64,000 bases of DNA from PALSA-607 sp963737705 (lineage in GTDB: Bacteria > Actinomycetota > Actinomycetes > Acidothermales > Acidothermaceae): positions 868,001 to 932,000 of the forward strand of contig CAVTTP010000006.1 of the NCBI GenBank assembly GCA_963737705.1, written 5' to 3'. Position 1 is the stretch's first letter. Each line of letters begins with the position of its first letter. The position numbers and the translations under genes are program-made. Below the pieces are notes generated by a model. That model made no database searches. It worked only from the letters and a program-made list of their open reading frames with translations, and was not told where the DNA came from. This document shows, piece after piece, positions 24,483 through 32,228 of this stretch.

Positions 24483-26150
24483 ATGCGAAGCATTTCCCAA
24501 CGGGCCGAAGCCGGGCTGATCTACCTGTGCGTCTTCTTCGCGTTGGTGACTGCAGCACTCGGGGCCGTCGGCATCCTCGGCGTGCGTTCCACCACCGCAG
24601 TCAGCGAACGAGTGGTGTCCGACGAGTTGGCGACGGAGACGTCGACCGCGATAACTGCGCGCGCGATGGATGGTATCTACAGCAGCGGCGAGCAGATCCT
24701 GCTGAGTAGCGACCCCGGGGCTCGGAGCCAACTCGGCACGTTGTACTCGCAGACGATCCCCGCGGCAGACGCCGAGCTCGCTGCTCTGGTGAGATTGCAC
24801 GCGGACGACGACGATGCCGAGCTTGTCGGAATCAACAAGCTTGAGAGTCAGTGGGCGTCAATCCGTACTGCGCTCGACCCAGGTGTCATTGCCTCGCTGA
24901 CAGGCCCGTCACCGGTGCTGGCGGACAAGCTGACCGCTGCCTACGCGCCGCTTAGTGCGCACCTCGATGACCTGTTGAGCCGTGAACAAGATGACGCAGA
25001 TCGGGGCAGGGCGCAGGCGAAGGCAACCGATGCCCGAACGGTCTGGATCATTGCGTTGGCTGTTGCGCTGGCGGAGCTCGTGACCTATGTGGCGTGCGTG
25101 ATCGGGCGGCGCCAGATTCGCCGGTCGGCCGAGCCGGAAGCGGATCAAGTCGAGTTCGCCGAGACACTGCAGCTGGCGAAGAACGAAGAGGAAGCGCACG
25201 CGCTGTTGCAGCGGCACCTCGAGCGCATCATTCCCAATGCGAACGCGACGGTGCTGAATCGCAACAACAGTGCCGATCGGCTCGAAGCGGTGACGGTGCT
25301 GCCGCCCGGTTCGCCGCTCGCGCGTGCACTCGAGCATGCCGAGCCACAAGCGTGTCTCGCTGTTCGATCAGCTCGTCGCAACGACCAGGGTGGCGATCAT
25401 CCTCGACTGCTCACCTGCACGGTGTGTGGTGGCTGCGCCGGTACGTCAACGTGCACGCCATTGACCGTGAGCGGTGAGGTGATCGGCTCGGTGCTCGTCA
25501 ACCGTCCGACCGCGTGCAACCTTGCCGACAAGCAACGCATCAGCAACTCGGTGAGTCAGGCCGCACCGGTGCTTGCGAACTTGCGGAACCTCGCCATCGC
25601 CGAGGTACGGGCCGCCACCGATTCGCTCACTGGCTTGCCCAATAAGCGGGTTGTTGGCGACACCTTGAAACGCATGGTCGCCCAGGCGGCGCGGACGCTG
25701 ACGCCGGTCGCGTTGATTCTCATTGACCTCGACCATTTCAAAGAAATCAACGACCGGCTCGGTCATCCGGTCGGGGACCAGACGCTCGCGAGCGTCGGCG
25801 AGGTGCTCAAGTCGGCACTGCGCGCGAGCGACTTCGCCGGCCGCAACGGCGGGGAGGAGTTTGCGGTCGTGCTTCCCGACACCGACGTGCTCGCCGCGGC
25901 GGCCATCGCTGAAAAGATCCGCCAGACGATCTCGGAGATCGCCCTGCCGTCACCGGAGATGACCTTGACTGCCAGCCTCGGCATTGCCGTGTTCCCTGAG
26001 CACGCCGGAACGACTGAGCGTCTCGAGCGGCTCGCCGATGCCGCGCTCTACACGGCGAAACGCTCCGGCCGAAATCGTGTGGAGATCGCGATCACCAGCG
26101 AAGAACGTGCGTCGATGCCGTCGACCTCCGGAAATCTAGGTACTACCTAG
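24483..26150 (+). CDS. Membrane diguanylate cyclase (GAF-like and GGDEF)
   Basis: 555 residues. Two membrane segments (about 10-35 and 184-208) bracket an external helical domain. A cytoplasmic GAF-like region (about 240-370) contains the cysteine cluster C312-x2-C315-x2-C318-x5-C324. The C-terminal GGDEF domain has the active form GGEEF (456-460) after IDLDHFKEINDRLGH, so it should make c-di-GMP from GTP. The inhibitory RxxD site is present five residues before it (R447-A-S-D450), predicting feedback inhibition by the product. The last codons and the stop lie inside upstream element B of the following gene, so the two genes share DNA. The cysteines may bind metal or sense redox state; this is inference. 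Confidence 0.92.
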   Translation: MRSISQRAEAGLIYLCVFFALVTAALGAVGILGVRSTTAVSERVVSDELATETSTAITARAMDGIYSSGEQILLSSDPGARSQLGTLYSQTIPAADAELAALVRLHADDDDAELVGINKLESQWASIRTALDPGVIASLTGPSPVLADKLTAAYAPLSAHLDDLLSREQDDADRGRAQAKATDARTVWIIALAVALAELVTYVACVIGRRQIRRSAEPEADQVEFAETLQLAKNEEEAHALLQRHLERIIPNANATVLNRNNSADRLEAVTVLPPGSPLARALEHAEPQACLAVRSARRNDQGGDHPRLLTCTVCGGCAGTSTCTPLTVSGEVIGSVLVNRPTACNLADKQRISNSVSQAAPVLANLRNLAIAEVRAATDSLTGLPNKRVVGDTLKRMVAQAARTLTPVALILIDLDHFKEINDRLGHPVGDQTLASVGEVLKSALRASDFAGRNGGEEFAVVLPDTDVLAAAAIAEKIRQTISEIALPSPEMTLTASLGIAVFPEHAGTTERLERLADAALYTAKRSGRNRVEIAITSEERASMPSTSGNLGTT

Positions 26151-26221
26151 GCCTCATCTGAGGAGCACTCCCGATGTCGGCCCTACCTCCTTAGCGCGAC
26201 CTTGGACTCAGGGCGATCACC
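26128..26221 (+). promoter_or_regulatory. Shared upstream element, copy B
   Basis: Plus-strand copy of the element at 21028-21120, in inverted orientation relative to it. The dyad is longer here: CTAGGTA-C-TACCTAG (26136-26150) is a perfect 15-bp palindrome that spans the last four codons and the TAG stop of the diguanylate cyclase gene. The element ends 31 bp before the ATG of LSxAD-repeat protein B, the same distance as copy A. Confidence 0.72.
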
Positions 26222-26252
26222 GCAGGGGTGGTCCAGCCAGAAGGAGACCACA

Positions 26253-26627
26253 ATGAACGCCACGACACTCACCCGGCCAGTTAGCAACCCATCGTCAACC
26301 GGCACCACCGGCTCGAAGCGAGCCGCCGCAGTCGCCATCGCGATCCTGTTCGCCGCTTCGTTCCTCATCTCCAAGGTGACCGCAACGCACCACGCTGCGA
26401 CGTTCACCGTGGTCCCGAAGCTCAGCGTCGCCGACGCCGCGCAGATCATTAGCGGTGTAGCACCGGTGACAGTGCAGCTCAGCGCAGCGGACGCCGCACA
26501 GATCCGCAGCGACGTGTCACCGGTGACCGTTCAGCTCAGCCCGGCCGACCGCGCGATCATCGCCGGCGATGTTGCCGCCGTGACGCCGCACCTCAGCCCC
26601 GCGGACGCCGCCCAGATCGCCAACTAA
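26253..26627 (+). CDS. Small membrane-anchored LSxAD-repeat protein B
   Basis: 124 residues from the ATG at 26253 behind AAGGAG. A Thr/Ser-rich N terminus leads to one membrane segment (RAAAVAIAILFAASFLISKV, about residues 29-48). The outer part is a run of four repeats of a 20-residue unit, x-L-S-x-A-D-x-A-x-I-x-x-D-V-x-x-V-T-x: KLSVADAAQIISGVAPVT, QLSAADAAQIRSDVSPVT, QLSPADRAIIAGDVAAVT, and a final HLSPADAAQIAN that stops short. It is a paralogue of protein A at 20646-20996, which has two repeats and a Cys tail. Each unit should make one capped helix. No characterised family was recognised. Confidence 0.75.
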   Translation: MNATTLTRPVSNPSSTGTTGSKRAAAVAIAILFAASFLISKVTATHHAATFTVVPKLSVADAAQIISGVAPVTVQLSAADAAQIRSDVSPVTVQLSPADRAIIAGDVAAVTPHLSPADAAQIAN

Positions 26628-26630
26628 CCT

Positions 26631-27425
26631 CTAATCGGCAGACGACCAGAGGGCCTTCAGCACCAGCTCGGGGGTCTCGAGCTGCGGCATGTGCCCGGTG
26701 CCAGGGAGTAGATGGAAACGCGCCGAGCGGACGGCGGCGGCGTAGGTCCGGCCGTAGTCCGCGTCGACGATTCGGTCGCTGTCACCCCACAAGACAAGCG
26801 TCGGCACGGTGATGTCATCGAGCCGTCCGAGCAGCGTCGGGTCGGCCATCGCTGGCGAACCCGTGTAGACCGCGATGCTCGCAGTGTTACCGGCCATGAC
26901 TGCCTTATGCGCGTCGGAGAGTGTCGCCGGGTCGACGCGGAACGGCGCGGGATCGCGAAACGACAGGGCCATGATTTCGGGAACCGTCAGCGTCGACACG
27001 TCTGCGACACCGTGTCCGTCGACTTCGATGCCGACGGCGTCGATGAGCACAAGCGCACCGACGCGCGGTGAGTTCAGCAGCGCCAACTCGGACGCGACCC
27101 AGCCGCCGATCGAGTTCCCGATGAGGGTGACATCGCCAAGGTCGAGCTTGTCGAGCAACGCGCGGTACAAGAGAGCGAGGCCATCGATGCTGGCGAGCGC
27201 GTCTGGCCGCGGCGTGCCGCCCCACCCTGGGTGAATCGGCGTGAGTACTCGGTTGTGGCCCGCGTCAGCCAACAGCTGCGAGAACCGCGCCATGGACTGC
27301 GGGCCGGCGCCGCCGTGCAGCACAAGGAACGGTTGTCCCTCGCCGCGCTCGTCAACGGTGAGCTCAACCGAACCGATGCTCGGCACGCTGAGGGTGTAGG
27401 TCGTCGAGACTGTTTCGATGCTCAT
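26631..27425 (-). CDS. Alpha/beta-hydrolase
   Basis: 264 residues, single alpha/beta-hydrolase fold. The oxyanion strand is FLVLHGGAGPQSM (about 33-45), the nucleophile elbow is GNSIGG (Ser about 103), the acid is in LWGDSDRIVD and the His in LPGTGHMPQLE near the C terminus. The full catalytic triad is therefore present. The substrate cannot be told; esterases, haloperoxidase-like and C-C hydrolases share this pattern. It converges on LSxAD gene B with a 3-bp gap. Confidence 0.88.
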   Translation of the reverse strand: MSIETVSTTYTLSVPSIGSVELTVDERGEGQPFLVLHGGAGPQSMARFSQLLADAGHNRVLTPIHPGWGGTPRPDALASIDGLALLYRALLDKLDLGDVTLIGNSIGGWVASELALLNSPRVGALVLIDAVGIEVDGHGVADVSTLTVPEIMALSFRDPAPFRVDPATLSDAHKAVMAGNTASIAVYTGSPAMADPTLLGRLDDITVPTLVLWGDSDRIVDADYGRTYAAAVRSARFHLLPGTGHMPQLETPELVLKALWSSAD

Positions 27426-27448
27426 GGGACCAGTCTGTCGCAGCGGAT

Positions 27449-28718
27449 TTACGCGAACAACGAGTGTCCCCAGTGCTCGCCGGCCGTGATGCCCGGCGGG
27501 CAGGCGAACACGCCACTACCGGTGTGCTGGATGTACTCGTTCAGCGCGTCGTGGGTACCGAGTTGTTGTTGAAGTTTGATGAACTGGTCAGGGTTTTTCA
27601 TGAAGGCGATGAAGAACAGGCCGCCGAGCAACGTGCCGCGCACTGGGTCGATGCCGTCCGTGAACGAATAGCCGCGGCGCAGGATTTGTATCCCGCCGTT
27701 CGACTCTCGGCTGGCCAACCTGATGTGCGCATCGACCGGGATTATCGGTTCGCCTTGGTCGTCTTTGGCGGCAAAGTCGGGCTCGGTGAACTCGGTGCCG
27801 CCGCTCAGGGGAGCGCCGCTGCCTTTGACCCGACCAATGACGTGCTGTTGATCGGCGAGGTAGTCGCGGTCCCAGTTCTCGATGAACATCCGAATCCGTC
27901 GAGCAACCAGGTAACTGCCGCCCTTCATCCACGGCTGATCCGTCTCGCTACCGACCCAGACATACGGAATTCATCACGTCGGCTTGCTGTAACTTGACGT
28001 TTCGAGTGCCGTCCTTGAACCCGAGTAGGTTGCGCGGCGTCGACTCCGCAGTGCTCGTCGTCGACGTGCGCCCGAATCCCAGTTCCATCCAGTTGTGCAC
28101 CACGATGCCCATGCCGAGTCGCGCGAGATTTCGCACTGCGTGAAAGGCGACCAGCGGGTCATCGGAGCACGCCTGAATGCACAGATCGCCACCGGTGTAA
28201 TCGGGGTCGAGATTCTCGTTCGGCAACGGCGGAAGGTTCTGCAGCGCAGCAGGTTTCTTCGCTTGCAGGCCGAGTCGCTTGTCGAAGAACGAAGGTCCGT
28301 AGCCGATCGTGACCGTCAGGTTTGACGGGGGCGAGTCGAGCGCTTCGCCCGTGTCGAGCGGCGGTGCATTCAACAGCGAGCTGTCGCCGACGAGTTGACC
28401 TTGACTCATGCGGAGGGCGGCGGCGCTCCACTGTTGCAGGAGATCGGCGACGTCGCGTCGGCTCACGCCGTCAACCAGGTTGAGAACGCCGAACGCCAGC
28501 CGGTCTTGTGCGGGCGTGGCGATGCCAGCCTGATGCTCGCCATAGAACGGCACCGTCGACTGATCGGTCTGTGATGTTGTCGCGGCCCTGGCTGCGTAAC
28601 CACCACCGAAGCCAGCGGCTACAGCTCCCGCACCAACCGCGCCGAGACCGCCGAGAAAATGACGCCGAGAAACGGTGCGGCCCCCGCCCCCGCCGTCCGC
28701 ATCTGTGGTGTTTGGCAT
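27449..28718 (-). pseudogene. efeB: EfeB, DyP-type peroxidase/deferrochelatase, frameshifted
   Basis: EfeB is a Tat-exported heme peroxidase of the DyP family that works with EfeO and EfeU in ferrous iron or heme-iron uptake. The N-terminal part (start 28718) has a Tat signal (SRRHFLGGLGAVGAGAVAAG), the GxxDG-type segment GFKDGTRN and ends prematurely after DVMNS with VCLGR and a stop. The family continuation YVWVGSETDQPWMKGGSYLV (27972-27913) is intact in the next frame, followed by ARRIRMFIENWDRD with the distal Arg and the full C terminus. One extra base near 27966-27968 explains the break. Both halves show no other damage, so a sequencing error or a very recent mutation is likely. Confidence 0.85.
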
Positions 28719-28722
28719 CGCC

Positions 28723-29877
28723 TCAGCTCACTTCGACCGAGACCTTCGACAGAGCCTCAGCCAAGGCGTTGACTGCGCCCGAGAGATCCTTGCGCTGGTC
28801 GTCGAGGACGGTCGAGTACTCGACGTAGCCAGTGTTCAGATAACCGGGGCTCGCCTGGTAGGGCTTCAGCGCCGTCAGCACACCCTGATAGCGCTGGTCG
28901 ATCTCGTTGAGAGTGCTGGCGTCGTTCGCCTGCAGGAACGGCCTGAACAGGTTGACGATTTCCTCTGCGCCGTCGACGTTGGCTTTGAACGTCGGCAGGT
29001 CGACGTTGGAGTAACGCTCTTCCTCGCCGCTGATCTTCGACGTAGCCGCCTCGTTGATGAGGTCGGTTGCGCCGGCCGCCATTTCGAGCGGACTGTACTG
29101 AGCCGACGCTACCAACGTCTGCAGTTGCTTCTCGTGCTCGACAAGTCCGCTGCACAACGCGGGCGCACCGGTCAGTGTGCCGGTTTCCCAGAGCAGCTGT
29201 TCGATGCGGTGGAAGCCGGTGAACTGCGCCACGTCAGTTATCGGGTTCTCCCAGCGGCCGTCGATTTCGGTGTCGAGGTCACCCCAGATCTCGGCTACCG
29301 GTTCGATCCGCTCGTAGTAGATGCGCGCCGGTGAGTACAGCAGTTCGGCCTGCTGAATGCTGCCGGAGTTGATCGCATCGCAGAAGCTCTGCGTGTGTGT
29401 GATGAGGTCGGCGACGTTCTGCTTGACGTAGGCCGCGTATCCCGAAACCGCGGCGGTAAGTTGGGGGTTGGACTGCAACGATGCATCGCTCGCCTTGCCC
29501 GTCACGGTGAAGTCCCAGTGCGACTGAGATGCGCCCGGGCAGCTGATCTTGTACGTACCGGGCTGCACGTTCAGGGCGAACCCACCAGAGAGTCCTGGGG
29601 TGAGGTTTTCTTGCTCACCGAGTATGTGCGACAGGTCGTTGCTGCGCAGCTCCGCTTCGGTCACTGCGGACGCGTCCTTGTTGACGATATTGAAGTTCAC
29701 GTGGCCGGCCTGCACGCTGGCCGGGGTTGGTCGGCAGCCCGTCTTGGTAAGCTCGACCTGCACGTTCTGATCGTCGCCACCGCCACTTGCAGCCGTCTTC
29801 TTGCTGCTGCAGCCGGCGACGAACACGACGGCGGCCAATCCGATACTGACTGCGGCGTAGGTCTTGCGGATGCGCAT
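28723..29877 (-). CDS. efeO: EfeO iron-uptake lipoprotein
   Basis: 384 residues. A lipoprotein signal with lipobox VAGC (Cys at about 23) precedes a cupredoxin-like domain (about 40-130; TKTGCRPTPASVQAGHVNFN) and the helical M75 peptidase-like domain (about 140-384). The M75 HxxE motif is in FHRIEQLLWE (about 234-243). EfeO captures iron outside the membrane and hands it to the permease EfeU. The stop is 4 bp before the efeB start, and efeU lies 92 bp upstream on the same strand, giving the usual efeU-O-B order. Confidence 0.94.
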   Translation of the reverse strand: MRIRKTYAAVSIGLAAVVFVAGCSSKKTAASGGGDDQNVQVELTKTGCRPTPASVQAGHVNFNIVNKDASAVTEAELRSNDLSHILGEQENLTPGLSGGFALNVQPGTYKISCPGASQSHWDFTVTGKASDASLQSNPQLTAAVSGYAAYVKQNVADLITHTQSFCDAINSGSIQQAELLYSPARIYYERIEPVAEIWGDLDTEIDGRWENPITDVAQFTGFHRIEQLLWETGTLTGAPALCSGLVEHEKQLQTLVASAQYSPLEMAAGATDLINEAATSKISGEEERYSNVDLPTFKANVDGAEEIVNLFRPFLQANDASTLNEIDQRYQGVLTALKPYQASPGYLNTGYVEYSTVLDDQRKDLSGAVNALAEALSKVSVEVS

Positions 29878-29969
29878 GATTTCCTGTTCCGGAGTTTCGC
29901 GGGCGGCGCGTTCTCGGGCATGGTCGACGAAACGACGGGCGTCATTGCGCGTCGGTGATGAGTTCGGAG

Positions 29970-30878
29970 CTACGGCGCCGCGCGAGAGATCGCCGCCGCC
30001 GATGGTGCTGCGGCGACGACTTGCGCGGCGATCGACGGCTCATGCACTGACGCCGGTTGTCGTCGTTCGGCCGGCCGCTTCCTTGCCGGCCAAAGGGTGA
30101 GTACGAGCATCGGCACTAAGTACGCGAGGTAAGCAGCAACCTCGATCCGGACCGGATAGACCTGTAACCCCAGGACGCCCGTGAGTACGGCCGAAAGCGC
30201 GGTGCCGGGATGGATCAGCCACGACAGATCGAACGCCTGCACCTGCCCGACGTTGAGCCAGCCGGCCTCGTTCGCGGTGTGAACCGCGGTCATGACGAGT
30301 CCCGCCGCGACGACGATCAACACCACGCCGGTGGCGCGGAAGAACCGCGACAAGTTGATACGGACGCCGCCGCGATAGATGCCGTAGCCGAGTGCGACCG
30401 CGACCGCGATGCCGAGTACAGCGCCCGTGGCGCTGGCCGCTGCGTTCCCGCTGGCGCGAAACGTAGCGAGCAAGAACACGGCCGTTTCGAAGCCTTCGCG
30501 CAACACGGCCAGGAACGCCATCACGACGAGTGCGCGGGCCGAGCCCTCCGCCAGTGCCGCCGCGGCCGCACCTTCGAGTTGTCCCTTGAGATCGCGCGAG
30601 TGCTTGCGCATCCACAAGACCATGTACGTGACCATCGCGACCGCGAACAGGCCGACGACTGTCTCGAGTCCCTCTTGCTTGCGCTGCGGAAGATCGGTGG
30701 TCGCGATTTGCAGCGCGACGCCGACCGCGATGCAGATGGCGACAGCGACGCCAACCCCGATCCACACCTGGCGCAGCGCGTCTCGCCGACCCTGTTTGCC
30801 GAGAAATGCGGCCACAATGCCGACGATCAGCGACGCCTCGAGGCCTTCGCGCAGCCCGATGACAAAGGTCGGAAGCAC
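29970..30878 (-). CDS. efeU: EfeU/FTR1-type iron permease
   Basis: 302 residues with seven hydrophobic helices. Both REXXE iron motifs of the FTR1 family are present: REGLE (residues 10-14, in FVIGLREGLEASL) and REGFE (about 126-130, in AVLREGFETAVF). It moves iron across the cytoplasmic membrane. It is the first gene of the efeUOB operon and sits behind an AT-richer region with an imperfect dyad (30906-30930) that could bind an iron regulator. The C-terminal tail is Ala/Pro-rich and probably unstructured. Confidence 0.94.
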   Translation of the reverse strand: MLPTFVIGLREGLEASLIVGIVAAFLGKQGRRDALRQVWIGVGVAVAICIAVGVALQIATTDLPQRKQEGLETVVGLFAVAMVTYMVLWMRKHSRDLKGQLEGAAAAALAEGSARALVVMAFLAVLREGFETAVFLLATFRASGNAAASATGAVLGIAVAVALGYGIYRGGVRINLSRFFRATGVVLIVVAAGLVMTAVHTANEAGWLNVGQVQAFDLSWLIHPGTALSAVLTGVLGLQVYPVRIEVAAYLAYLVPMLVLTLWPARKRPAERRQPASVHEPSIAAQVVAAAPSAAAISRAAP

Positions 30879-30905
30879 GCCGCCTCCATGTCGAGGTTTG
30901 GATAG

Positions 30906-30930
30906 GGTGACCTTACTAAGGGGACCCTAA
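30906..30930 (-). promoter_or_regulatory. Candidate iron-regulator operator before efeU
   Basis: GGTGACCTTACTAAGGGGAC lies inside an imperfect dyad, AGGGTgaCC to GGggACCCT (about 30904-30928), and the complementary strand begins TTAGGGT and carries a second TTAGTAAGG. These fragments only partly fit the DtxR/IdeR consensus (TTAGGTTAGSCTAACCTAA). The site ends some 30 bp from the efeU ATG, where a repressor would overlap the promoter. Confidence 0.35.
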
Positions 30931-30990
30931 CTCACGCGGTCGGACTGACGCAAGGCGGCTCCAGCGCTCACGCCTCTGGACGCTTTGCTC

Positions 30991-31098
30991 TGCCACACAT
31001 GTGCAGCAGAGCTGAGCTGCCACACATGTGCAGCAGAGCTGAGCTGCCACACATGTGCAGCAGAGCTGAGCTGCCACACATGTGCAGCAGAGCAAAGC
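30991..31098. repeat. 27-bp tandem palindromic repeat (4 copies)
   Basis: The unit TGCCACACATGTGCAGCAGA plus GCTGAGC occurs at 30991-31017, 31018-31044 and 31045-31071, with a fourth copy to 31098 ending GCAAAGC instead. Each unit has a CACATGTG core, and junctions form GCAGC...GCTGC dyads. The array is framed by inverted flanks CGCTTTGCTCTGC (30980-30992) and GCAGAGCAAAGCG (31087-31099). It lies between the ECF sigma gene end and efeU start. Direct adjacency of the copies without spacers rules out CRISPR. Confidence 0.88.
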
Positions 31099-31103
31099 GC
31101 GCC

Positions 31104-32093
31104 TCAGAGCGTGCGGGGGAGGCCGAAGTGGGGCGCGACCGTGGTCTCGAACCTGGTGATCTCGCAGACGCGGTCGCCGGCAAGGCCGATCACCTCGATG
31201 CCCATCAGGTGCAGGCCGCCCGACGTCGAGGCACGGCGGTACTCACCCCACGCTGGCTGACCATTCGCACGCACCGGCACCAGCTTCGCGATCCCACGCC
31301 GATGCGGAGCCGTCGCCACAAAGAAGGCGTGCACCGCCGCCGTCCCGCGGTACTCGAACGGCAGTGGCGGCATCCGCACCCACGCGTCGTCAGTCATCAG
31401 CGCGACCAGCCCATCGACGTCCAGCGAAGTGAAGGCTGCAACGAAGCGCTCGACCAGCGCGCGCTCCTCGGGACTGTCGGGTGCAGGAGGCGGCAATGCG
31501 GGCGACTGGGCTGTGTCCATCGTCGCGCGGGCGCGTTTGAGGGCGCTCGTGACGGCGTCCTCGGAGAGGCCGAGCAGCTCGGCGGCCTCACTCGCGCGGT
31601 AGCCGAGGACATCGCGCAGCAGCAGCGCCGCGCGTTGGTTCGCAGGCAGCAGCTGGACGGCGGTCACGAACGCCAGCGAGATCGCCTCACGGGATTCGTA
31701 GCGCGCCTCAGGACCAGGCGCGTCGTCGGAGAGTCCCTCTAGCAGCGCGTCGGGATAAGGCTGCAACCACAGCACCTCACCCAGTCGGGTCGGCTCGGGC
31801 GGCGTAATGGGCAGTGGCGCCGCTGCCACGGGACGTCGGTTCGATGACCGCAGCAGGTTCAGGCAGCGGTTGGTCGCGATGCGATACAGCCAGGTGCGCA
31901 CCGATGAGCGACCTTCGAAACCGTCGAGTCCGAGCCACGCTGCGAGCAACGTTTCCTGCAGCGCGTCCTCGGCGTCTTGCAGTGACCCGAGCATGCGGTA
32001 GCAGTGCACCTGGAGTTCGCGGCGGTGCGGTTCGACCAGCGCGGCGAACGCCTCGCGATCACCCTGGCGCGCGCGTTCGATCAGCTCAGCCAT
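31104..32093 (-). CDS. ECF sigma factor with SnoaL-like C-terminal domain
   Basis: 329 residues. Sigma region 2 is at about 5-75 (EAFAALVEPHRRELQVHCYR, LQDAEDALQETLLAAW, RTWLYRIATNRCLNLLR) and region 4 at about 140-190 (LPANQRAALLLRDVLGYRAS, then EAAELLGLSEDAVTSALKRA). The C-terminal 120 residues form a SnoaL/NTF2-like domain (LVERFVAAFTSLDVDGLVAL onward). Such fused domains mark ECF groups (SigJ/SigG-like, TIGR02960) that lack a separate anti-sigma factor, the domain itself tuning activity. No anti-sigma gene lies nearby. The divergent SDR gene is 135 bp away and is a likely target. Confidence 0.9.
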   Translation of the reverse strand: MAELIERARQGDREAFAALVEPHRRELQVHCYRMLGSLQDAEDALQETLLAAWLGLDGFEGRSSVRTWLYRIATNRCLNLLRSSNRRPVAAAPLPITPPEPTRLGEVLWLQPYPDALLEGLSDDAPGPEARYESREAISLAFVTAVQLLPANQRAALLLRDVLGYRASEAAELLGLSEDAVTSALKRARATMDTAQSPALPPPAPDSPEERALVERFVAAFTSLDVDGLVALMTDDAWVRMPPLPFEYRGTAAVHAFFVATAPHRRGIAKLVPVRANGQPAWGEYRRASTSGGLHLMGIEVIGLAGDRVCEITRFETTVAPHFGLPRTL

Positions 32094-32153
32094 GTGCTAC
32101 CTCCACGTTGGATCATCTCCCGTACTGACACCTGCGGCCACTCGAATTGGGCG

Positions 32154-32202
32154 CTGTTCCGGTGACCAGTTTGCGACCCGCGCCTTGTCTGTTCCTGTGA
32201 CC
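32154..32202 (-). promoter_or_regulatory. Direct repeat with GGAAC, candidate ECF promoter elements
   Basis: CTGTTCCGGTGACC (32154-32167) and CTGTTCCTGTGACC (32189-32202) differ at one base and start 35 bp apart in the gap between the sigma gene and the SDR gene. Read on the minus strand they give GGTCAC-x-GGAACAG, and GGAAC is the common ECF -35 core. They may be tandem promoters or regulator sites. Confidence 0.45.
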
Positions 32203-32228
32203 GAACTACCACGTCATGGGAGAACGAA

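Noticed and set aside
21028..26221. Invertible segment or transposon bounded by the mirrored elements
   Set aside because: The inverted copies are 85 percent alike and each sits at a fixed distance from a paralogous gene; no transposase or recombinase lies between them, so regulatory duplication explains them better.
28032..29334. Programmed frameshift as cause of the broken efeB
   Set aside because: No slippery heptamer or following structure is visible at the break (27966-27972), so an error or simple mutation is more likely.
30991..31098. CRISPR array
   Set aside because: The units adjoin without spacers and no cas gene is present.
30985..31260. Metallothionein-like CHTCAAELS repeat protein
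   Set aside because: The repeat is explained by the 27-bp palindromic DNA array, which gives open repeats in several frames, and no ribosome-binding site or conserved fold is seen.
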